Translations under genes and position numbers: made by a program
Shown here: positions 20,292 through 25,664 of the stretch, one piece after another
Layout of the letters: each line of letters opens with the position of its first letter
Position numbering within the stretch: position 1 is the stretch's first letter
The notes under the pieces: generated by a model
What the model saw: the letters and a program-made list of their open reading frames with translations, nothing else
Told to the model about the DNA's origin: nothing
Database searches by the model: none
IMG/VR virus record: IMGVR_UViG_3300047554_000147
Location: 1-25,664 of that record
DNA from: a virus
Direction: 5' to 3' (one strand)
Length of the DNA stretch: 25,664 bases

Positions 20292-20691
20292 CTATCGCTC
20301 CTCCAGTGACCCACGCTGTGCATGAACGATCGCCAGCGCATTTAAAATGTAAAAAGTTACAATATCCTAAATCAGCTTTGTGTATTGTTGCCATAGCATC
20401 AGTTTCTTTACTGTCGCCTTTGATACCATCTTCGATACAAGACCACATCTTGTCTGAAACATCGAAGGCTGCACAGTTAGCGCACTTCATAGTTTTAGCA
20501 GTCTTCTCTGTGATGTTCCAACGTTTGGCAGCGTCCTTCCAATATGATTCTGGTTCATCTGGATTGGCAGGTCCGTAGTGATATTCGTCTATGGCCTTCT
20601 GACGGTTCTTTAAGTTGACATCAATATCGTATGTGGCGACGGGACAGCCCTTGTTGGCCGCTTCTACTATACGGATATATTTTCTATACAT
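20269..20691 (-). CDS. Cys-rich conserved phage protein (possible Fe-S or zinc site)
   Basis: 140 aa. The C-terminal half has a spaced cysteine set: KCANCAAFDVSDKMWSC (Cys69, Cys72, Cys84), GYCNFLHFKC and RSCTAWVTGGAI, a pattern I know from T4-like marine phages, where it looks like a high-potential Fe-S-like site; this is not proven. The N-terminus MYRKYIRIVEAANKGCP resembles a capsid-targeting leader with a possible cut after IVE. Its ATG overlaps the preceding tail gene stop (TAATG), placing it in the tail-protein operon. Confidence 0.78.
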   Translation of the reverse strand: MYRKYIRIVEAANKGCPVATYDIDVNLKNRQKAIDEYHYGPANPDEPESYWKDAAKRWNITEKTAKTMKCANCAAFDVSDKMWSCIEDGIKGDSKETDAMATIHKADLGYCNFLHFKCAGDRSCTAWVTGGAIDDKDRTI

Positions 20692-21989
20692 TATCTTACC
20701 TCAAGCCAGTTGATGCTGGCGAATGCTGTTTTATTTGCCAGCGTAGATGCTATCTCTACTGTGAGTATGTCTGACACTGTGCCCATACCGGTCCTACCCA
20801 ACTGATTAGTAGTTCTGTCATCAAACTTGATCGTGATGCCCTGCTGATAAGTTCCAATGTAGCCTGTCTTTAGGATCCTACCATTGGAGGCTCCAGTGGC
20901 GCTGACATCATACTCTGCAAAACTTTCAGAACCTACGCTGACCCAACTGGCATCTGTCAGCACAGGATTCAACACTAATCTATAGAATATCTGTGTGTTG
21001 TCCAAAGTCGCTGCCTGTAGGTCAAAGGGTAGGACAACACCCTGTAGTCTATCACTCTTCAATCGTATGCTCAACACTGGATAGAAAGTGTTGGCAGAAG
21101 ACAGAGTCCTGCCCGCGACTGGCGTAGCCGCATTGGACTCAACACCCAATGGTCCCACAGTGCCTTCAATGAGAACGCTGTAAGATCCTGTGTAGAAAGT
21201 GTGTGTGCCTGCGGTGCCTGCGACATTGGTCAGTTCTGCTCTAACAGGCAGGAAAGGTGGTGAGCTCCAAGGCTGTGCCGAACGGTTAGCGTGATTGAAT
21301 TGATGCACAGGGTAGGCATTGTTGTTGATGATGAACTTGAACTCTACTTGTCCTGCACCATACCATTCATACTCTATGACCATAAGGTGTATTTTAGTAG
21401 AGTCTGCGGTGATGCCGCTGGGACCTGTGCCGTCAAGACGATCTACATTCCAATCAGCACGAGCTACACGCTCTTCCACCACACCTGAGGCGGTATTCCT
21501 GCGGCACACTACATAGTAGGTTCCGTCGCCACCATCCTCAAAGTAAGCACCATTGTTGGTGTCAAATAGGCCGTAGCGTCTGCGTATGCCTAGAGCAGGT
21601 GTGCCAAAGATCACGCTCATAGATATCTCGTTTTGACGACCTGGGATATATCTCTGCACTCTACGAGTCTGTCTAATGATTTCATCACCTGCGGTGCCGC
21701 CTACAGTCATTTCGATCATACCCATATAGGTATTCACTGTGCTGGATGCTGTGCCTGATGTTGATTCGTCCCAGATATCTACATCTTTGGTATATTGATA
21801 ACTGCTGAAACTGGCAATCTCGTAAGGAGATACTTTTACACGATTCTTTGAAGTATGCTGTTTGGTAGTATCATCTATGCGTATGATAGGACGGCCATAA
21901 GGATCATAGTCCATGGCCATAGTAAGGTCATTAGTGTTTGGCTCATAACTATGAACGTAGTTAGTGCTGTTGGGGTGTAGATTAGCCAT
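20691..21989 (-). CDS. Tail fibre-associated structural protein
   Basis: 432 aa. MANLHPNSTNYVHSYEPNTN, KQHTSKNRVKVSPYEIASFS, then RYIPGRQNEISMSVIFGTP and GIRRRYGLFDTNNGAYFEDG form a signature of a large virion protein seen repeatedly in T4-like and other marine phages. The rest is beta-rich with many Thr, Ser, Gly and Asn. There is no transmembrane segment. The leader before the ATG is AT-rich with no clear Shine-Dalgarno; transcription probably comes from the promoter at 23412-23419. A fibre or baseplate-peripheral role is likely. Confidence 0.82.
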   Translation of the reverse strand: MANLHPNSTNYVHSYEPNTNDLTMAMDYDPYGRPIIRIDDTTKQHTSKNRVKVSPYEIASFSSYQYTKDVDIWDESTSGTASSTVNTYMGMIEMTVGGTAGDEIIRQTRRVQRYIPGRQNEISMSVIFGTPALGIRRRYGLFDTNNGAYFEDGGDGTYYVVCRRNTASGVVEERVARADWNVDRLDGTGPSGITADSTKIHLMVIEYEWYGAGQVEFKFIINNNAYPVHQFNHANRSAQPWSSPPFLPVRAELTNVAGTAGTHTFYTGSYSVLIEGTVGPLGVESNAATPVAGRTLSSANTFYPVLSIRLKSDRLQGVVLPFDLQAATLDNTQIFYRLVLNPVLTDASWVSVGSESFAEYDVSATGASNGRILKTGYIGTYQQGITIKFDDRTTNQLGRTGMGTVSDILTVEIASTLANKTAFASINWLEVR

Positions 21990-22007
21990 AAATTAATTTA
22001 ATAGATG

Positions 22008-22469
22008 TCAGTCATTAGTCTGTATCTGTGACCAACCGTTACTCCCTAGAGACATTAAGATTTTATGGCCGTTGCCGCTGTTTGATACTCCCACATAACT
22101 ATAAATGCCGCCAGGATAACGATATCTATCAACATAGGTCGCATTTGATGATGTAGAAGTCAAAATAACTATCTTACCCGAAACTGAAACATTTGGTAAA
22201 GTTGCACGGCCAACATCACCTAAACTGTTGGTGATGTTTACTCGTTCAGTTTGATAGTTGTCTGTGATTGCTATACTGCTACCATCTCCCGAAGATGTAG
22301 GGCCAGCCAATACATTTGCAGAATGACTGACTGTTTTCGTATCATTCATATAGGTTTTAAGTGCAGAACCGGTAATCTTTTTAGTTGCCGCTCCTTCTAC
22401 TACAGGAACGACAGCTGCATCTGTCATTGCTGCAAGAGATGTTAACTGTGATATTTTTACATTTGCCAT
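22008..22469 (-). CDS. Small tail-associated structural protein (MANVKISQL type)
   Basis: 153 aa. MANVKISQLTSLAAMTDAAV then VPVVEGAATKKITGSALKTY is the common opening of phage tail-fibre attachment/receptor-binding proteins. The remainder is beta-rich with Ser/Thr/Gly/Asn repeats and aromatic residues near the end (GGIYSYVGVSNSGNGHKI). GGAG lies 9-12 nt before the ATG. It follows the ubiquitin-like tail protein closely (4-nt gap). Likely a short fibre or collar. Confidence 0.82.
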   Translation of the reverse strand: MANVKISQLTSLAAMTDAAVVPVVEGAATKKITGSALKTYMNDTKTVSHSANVLAGPTSSGDGSSIAITDNYQTERVNITNSLGDVGRATLPNVSVSGKIVILTSTSSNATYVDRYRYPGGIYSYVGVSNSGNGHKILMSLGSNGWSQIQTND

Positions 22470-22473
22470 TTTC

Positions 22474-22989
22474 TTACTCCGTTATTATTGTGTCACTGCC
22501 TTCAGTTATAATGGTATCTCCGTCTTCGGTTAACAAGGAATAATCTCCTGTTCCGAATGCTAACCAAGGCCTGCCATTTACTAGACCGCCTACATTAGCA
22601 TTGTCTGTTACTGTATTGCCAGTGTATTTGGTAGGCAGATCGTTTCTATCGTATGTAGATGTTCTAGAAGTAGCTGCTCGTTTGATCGCGGCTATCTCTA
22701 ATTTCTGTATTTGTCGTTGCTCTTTTGTTCCGTCTTGTCTAAGAGTGCATTGAACGGTGTCGCCATCGCTGAGTCCTATTGGTCCTACGCCTGCTAGAAC
22801 TGTGGTGCTATCTCCGTAGATAGTATCGTTATACTCTGGATAACCTAATATATGAATCGCGTAGTATTCTGTAGGTAGCCCTTCGTCTGTGGCGATAGCT
22901 GTGATCAAATCATCCACAGTATCTGTGTTTAGATCTACAGTTAAGCTGTCTAATTTACCTGTTAGACCTTTATAATAAATCGTGGCCAT
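22474..22989 (-). CDS. Tail-associated protein with ubiquitin-like N-terminal domain
   Basis: 171 aa. Residues 1-88 follow the order of a ubiquitin/beta-grasp fold: IYYKGLTGKLDSLTVDLNTD (two strands), TVDDLITAIATDEGLPTEYY (helix then turn, like EGIP in ubiquitin), AIHIL (strand), and LSDGDTVQCTLR (last strand). A charged helix follows, then YDRNDLPTKYTG and NGRPWLAFG. The tail SLLTEDGDTIITEGSDTIITE is a short Glu/Asp repeat common at the end of phage tail proteins. The ATG overlaps the preceding stop (TAATG). Fold assignment is by pattern only. Confidence 0.75.
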   Translation of the reverse strand: MATIYYKGLTGKLDSLTVDLNTDTVDDLITAIATDEGLPTEYYAIHILGYPEYNDTIYGDSTTVLAGVGPIGLSDGDTVQCTLRQDGTKEQRQIQKLEIAAIKRAATSRTSTYDRNDLPTKYTGNTVTDNANVGGLVNGRPWLAFGTGDYSLLTEDGDTIITEGSDTIITE

Positions 22990-23393
22990 TAGTTGTTTCC
23001 GTGTAATCTAAAACTGTTAGCACGAATATCATCTACGTGCTTGGGCTTGTTTGGGCCACCACCAGCATTAGTAGTTACTGCGTCTGGTGCAGCATATTCT
23101 TCTTTAGGAGTGTTTGAATATTCAGTTGTCTCACCTTTATCCGCTAGATCAACGATCTGACGGAATCTGCGAATGTCATCATTGTAAAAGTCTTCATCTT
23201 TAATCGACGACTTGCCCTGCTTCTGCATGAAGCCAACTATATCATCGTAGCTGGCCATATCCACTGGGCCTTTTTTGCTGAGTTCTATAACTCTCTGTGC
23301 CACATCGTGTATGTCTGCATCTTGTTTAATATCTTCGCGGGCTAGTTCTAGCAAACGAATAAACAAGGGAACATCTAATTGAACTATATCCAT
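22989..23393 (-). CDS. Conserved virion-type protein ([16 protein letters not shown])
   Basis: 134 aa. The helical N-terminus ([20 protein letters not shown], then [16 protein letters not shown]) and the motif [11 protein letters not shown] match a small conserved protein found in the structural region of T4-like marine phages. The C-terminal third is Pro/Asn/Gly-rich and disordered. A GATAAATA late promoter ends 19 nt before the ATG. It is the first gene of the tail operon running to about 19520. Confidence 0.78.
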   Translation of the reverse strand: MDIVQLDVPLFIRLLELAREDIKQDADIHDVAQRVIELSKKGPVDMASYDDIVGFMQKQGKSSIKDEDFYNDDIRRFRQIVDLADKGETTEYSNTPKEEYAAPDAVTTNAGGGPNKPKHVDDIRANSFRLHGNN

Positions 23394-23411
23394 TTGTAAT
23401 CTCCGATTGAA

Positions 23412-23419
23412 TATTTATC
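23412..23419 (-). promoter_or_regulatory. Late promoter (GATAAATA) for the tail operon
   Basis: Minus-strand GATAAATA, 19 nt before ATG 23393, in the 34-nt gap shared with the divergent ALA synthase gene. Confidence 0.75.
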
Positions 23420-23427
23420 GGTTAAAT

Positions 23428-24648
23428 ATGTTTACTATGATCAACAAAGAACATTTCAAACACTTAATCAAAGACCTTAAAGATTCAGGAAAATATCGTG
23501 TATTCAACGATATCGTTCGCGAGCGTGGGCAGTTTCCTAAGGCTATATGGTATGGACCTTATAATATTAAAACTATAGTTAATTGGTGCTCAAACGATTA
23601 CCTAGGTATGGGGCAGCACAAAGTAGTTTTAGATGCTATGCACACTGCCTTAGATCAAACAGGTGCAGGGTCAGGCGGCACACGTAACATAGGTGGTCAC
23701 AGTCACTATCACGTGGCTCTAGAGCATGAGTTGGCTATGTTGCACAACAAAAGCCGTGCCCTACTGTTTAGTTCAGCGTATGTGGCCAATGAGTGGACAC
23801 TGATCAGCCTTTCTAAAATAGTGCCGAACATACAGTTTATTTCTGACAGTAAAAATCACAACAGTTTGATCGTGGGTATTCAACACAGCCGAGCACCTAA
23901 GCAGGTATTTGAACACAACAATCTCGAAGATCTAGAAAACAAACTAGCCAACAGTAAGCTAGGAGGATTTACTCCTTGCATCGTATTCGAATCAGTGTAT
24001 TCCATGGATGGAGATGTATCGCCTATTCGAGAGATCTGCGACCTTGCTGACAAGTATCAGGCCATTACCTACATCGATGAAGTGCATGCCGTGGGCTTAT
24101 ATGGCACACACGGTGGCGGCAAAGTAGAAGAGCTAGGATTAGAAAATAGGATCGACATCATCAACGGCACACTGGGCAAAGCCTTTGGTGTCCAAGGCGG
24201 ATATGTTGCGGCTGATGCTGATGTTATAGATGCTATCCGTTCTGTGGCTGCGGGCTTTATCTTTACTACATCGATGAGTCCGGTGGCCTGTGCTGGTGCT
24301 CTAGCTGCGGTTAAATGGTTAAAGGATCACGATGAAGTTCGTGTCAAGCATCAAGAACGTGCTCGTAAGCTCAAACATAGATTAAATGCTAATGGTATCA
24401 CAGTCATGGAATGTTCTACCACTCACATAGTTCCTGTGCTTGTTGGTGATGCAGTAAAGTGTAAAGCGATTTCGGATATGTTGTTGAACGAATACAACAT
24501 CTATGTTCAGCCAATCAATTATCCTACAGTTGATGTGGGAACGGAGCGGTTACGTTTCGCACCTACTCCGTTTCACGACGATGGAATGATCGAAGATCTT
24601 ATTTCTGCTCTGACTGCTTCGTTTGCGTATCACCAGGTGCGAGCCTAA
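23428..24648 (+). CDS. hemA: 5-Aminolevulinate synthase (C4/Shemin pathway)
   Basis: 406 aa from ATG 23428; ATG 23437 is equally possible and a TTG at 23407 is less likely. The alpha-oxoamine synthase fold is complete: GRYRVF-like GKYRVFNDI (21-29), [13 protein letters not shown] (52-64), [13 protein letters not shown] (78-90), YIDEVHAVG (215-223), and GTLGKAFG (247-254) with the PLP lysine Lys251. GSGGTRNI and overall length favour ALA synthase over KBL or BioF. It joins glycine and succinyl-CoA to 5-aminolevulinate, the first heme precursor, a route confined mainly to alphaproteobacteria and mitochondria. It has no clear promoter or Shine-Dalgarno. Its 3' end overlaps the cupin gene by 50 nt. 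Confidence 0.93.
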   Translation: MFTMINKEHFKHLIKDLKDSGKYRVFNDIVRERGQFPKAIWYGPYNIKTIVNWCSNDYLGMGQHKVVLDAMHTALDQTGAGSGGTRNIGGHSHYHVALEHELAMLHNKSRALLFSSAYVANEWTLISLSKIVPNIQFISDSKNHNSLIVGIQHSRAPKQVFEHNNLEDLENKLANSKLGGFTPCIVFESVYSMDGDVSPIREICDLADKYQAITYIDEVHAVGLYGTHGGGKVEELGLENRIDIINGTLGKAFGVQGGYVAADADVIDAIRSVAAGFIFTTSMSPVACAGALAAVKWLKDHDEVRVKHQERARKLKHRLNANGITVMECSTTHIVPVLVGDAVKCKAISDMLLNEYNIYVQPINYPTVDVGTERLRFAPTPFHDDGMIEDLISALTASFAYHQVRA

Positions 24649-24985
24649 AACGATCTTCTACGATGTCTGTAGTCCCTACTTCAAAGATCACAGTGTTAGG
24701 TTCTAGTGCTTCAACTTGATGCGGACTCATTTCAGCGAAGTCCGCGGTCTTGCCTGCTTCAAGCACTGCCTGTTTTAGTTCTCCAGTGCCTACATCAGTC
24801 CAGGTTATCTTTATCTTTCCTTCGTTGACAAACCAGCTCTTGCGTTTTTCTCTGTGAAACACTAGGCTAGTCTTAGCACCTACTCGTTCAAATACCAGTA
24901 TTTTCCCACAGTATTTGTCATTGTTGGCCCAGACTAATTCAAAGCCCCAGCCCTTGTCTATTTTTCCAGTTGGTTGTTGGTTCAT
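24599..24985 (-). CDS. Cupin-fold protein (sugar-phosphate isomerase-like)
   Basis: 128 aa. [20 protein letters not shown] then [20 protein letters not shown] and PHQVEAL follow the single-domain cupin related to the C-terminal half of mannose-6-phosphate isomerase / GDP-mannose pyrophosphorylase, common in T4-like marine phages. His residues in VFHREK and SPHQVE are candidate metal ligands. The role may be mannose or sedoheptulose phosphate handling, or simple sugar binding. It is coupled to clpP by an ATGA overlap. Its C-terminal tail ([11 protein letters not shown]) overlaps the end of the ALA synthase gene on the other strand. Confidence 0.8.
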   Translation of the reverse strand: MNQQPTGKIDKGWGFELVWANNDKYCGKILVFERVGAKTSLVFHREKRKSWFVNEGKIKITWTDVGTGELKQAVLEAGKTADFAEMSPHQVEALEPNTVIFEVGTTDIVEDRFRLAPGDTQTKQSEQK

Positions 24986-25572
24986 GGTCGTTTCTCAATA
25001 ATTTTATCAATAAGTCCGTATTCTAATGCTTCTTCTGCACTCATGAATTTATCTCTATCCATGTCGCGCTCAAATTCTTCGTAGGTCTTGCCTTTGGTAT
25101 TATGCTTGACATACAGTTCTGTGAGACGCTGCTTGATGTGCATGATTTCTTTGTAACTGATCTCAATATCAGATGCCATACCTCTCGCACCACCACTGGG
25201 CTGATGGATCATATGTCTTGCGTTGGGCAACATAAAGCGTTTGCCCTTTGCTCCGGCATTGGCTAGGAATGATCCCATAGAACAGGCCTGCCCCATGACA
25301 TAGGTAGCTACGTCACACTTGATGAACTGCATAGTATCGTAAATGCTTAATCCTGCTGTGACCACACCCCCAGGACTGTTAATGAATAAGTTTATATCTT
25401 TGCCAGGATCTTCCGATTCCAAGAACAACATCTGTGCCACGATCAAATTAGCCATGTGGTCTTCTACTGGACCGTTCAGCATGATGATTCTTTCTTTGAG
25501 CAATCTACTATAGATATCAAAGGCTCGCTCTCCTTTGGATGTAGTTTCGATTACCATTGGGACTAGGGTCAT
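24982..25572 (-). CDS. clpP: ATP-dependent Clp protease proteolytic subunit
   Basis: 196 aa, close to the length of mature bacterial ClpP. The catalytic triad is complete: GQACSMGSF with Ser98, [11 protein letters not shown] with His123, and Asp172 in [20 protein letters not shown] and the oligomer-interface helix are conserved. No ATPase partner (ClpA/ClpX) is present, so the phage subunit presumably works with host ClpX/ClpA or replaces host ClpP in mixed rings. AAGGA lies 8 nt before the ATG, and a strong sigma70-type promoter lies upstream, so it is an early gene, co-transcribed with the cupin. Confidence 0.95.
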   Translation of the reverse strand: MTLVPMVIETTSKGERAFDIYSRLLKERIIMLNGPVEDHMANLIVAQMLFLESEDPGKDINLFINSPGGVVTAGLSIYDTMQFIKCDVATYVMGQACSMGSFLANAGAKGKRFMLPNARHMIHQPSGGARGMASDIEISYKEIMHIKQRLTELYVKHNTKGKTYEEFERDMDRDKFMSAEEALEYGLIDKIIEKRP

Positions 25573-25599
25573 AATATTCCTTTGTTGTATTAAAGTTAC

Positions 25600-25628
25600 A
25601 GTATAATAAAAATCGTAACGAAGGTCAA
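25600..25628 (-). promoter_or_regulatory. sigma70-like early promoter for clpP-cupin
   Basis: Minus-strand TTGACC (25628-25623), 17 nt, TATACT (25605-25600), 28 nt before the clpP ATG. Strong match to host consensus. Confidence 0.88.
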
Positions 25629-25664
25629 GTATGTATCATAAATCTCTTGCTTTTCGGCATTAAG

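Noticed and set aside
22251-22445. Cys-rich plus-strand frame of 64 codons
   Set aside because: Antisense of the tail protein at 22008-22469; the cysteines come from Thr/Ala codon complements.
1-25664. tRNA, rRNA, CRISPR, integrase, transposon or insertion sequence
   Set aside because: Looked for cloverleaf-like, repeat-spacer and transposase signals by eye and saw none; the only rRNA likeness is the 24-nt island near 16932-16957.

Overview
The window is a stretch of a large, lytic, T4-like marine myophage genome, read from metagenomic-style sequence; there is no cellular backbone. The support is: tightly packed genes with ATGA, TAATG and TGATG overlaps; several phage structural proteins (tail fibre with a tropism-determinant-like N-terminus, 'MANVKISQL'-type and 'SKNRVKVSP'-type tail proteins); and at least ten copies of a T4-type late promoter (consensus TATAAATA), most placed 19-26 nt before a start codon. 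Base composition looks moderately AT-rich. A C4-type 5-aminolevulinate synthase and a PlcP-like phosphoesterase both point to an alphaproteobacterial host (SAR11/SAR116/Roseobacter-like); that is inference.

Layout. 1-8690 (minus): tail fibre (cut by the window edge), a PD-(D/E)XK exonuclease with its own early promoter, a late operon of three head/virion-type proteins, small membrane proteins, a strongly expressed small protein between its own promoter and terminator, then a pol-beta-type nucleotidyltransferase beside a KxDG ligase-like protein. 8828-9945 (plus): five small early genes behind sigma70-like promoters, ended by a strong terminator. 10006-12867 (minus): a late-promoter operon of isocitrate lyase, a 79-aa unknown, a class II aldolase and an acyl desaturase. 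12952-14337 (plus): a HAD phosphatase from a consensus sigma70 promoter, then a TerC-family membrane protein preceded by a yybP-ykoY (Mn2+) riboswitch. 14398-16011 (minus): a PlcP/LpxH-type phosphoesterase and a GT2 glycosyltransferase with a hidden overlapping small gene. 16056-19492 (minus): small late gene, BPL_N-type amidotransferase-like protein, Cys-rich secreted peptide, two large proteins with capsid-targeting-like leaders, secreted staphylococcal-type nuclease. 19520-23393 (minus): Cys-rich proteins and tail proteins, including one with a ubiquitin-like N-terminus. 23428-24648 (plus): ALA synthase. 24599-25572 (minus): ClpP and a cupin from an early promoter.

How it may work together. 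The virion genes and the isocitrate lyase operon share the late promoter class, whereas exonuclease, HAD, ClpP and the small plus-strand genes have host-type early promoters. The metabolic cargo falls into three possible modules: carbon to tetrapyrrole (isocitrate lyase yields glyoxylate and succinate, one step each from the ALA synthase substrates); membrane lipid remodelling (phosphoesterase, glycosyltransferase, desaturase); and Mn2+ handling (riboswitch plus TerC). A fourth module, the ligase-like protein with the nucleotidyltransferase and several proteins with T4 internal-protein-like leaders, may be cargo packaged in the head and injected with the DNA. No tRNA, rRNA, CRISPR array, integrase or insertion sequence was recognised.
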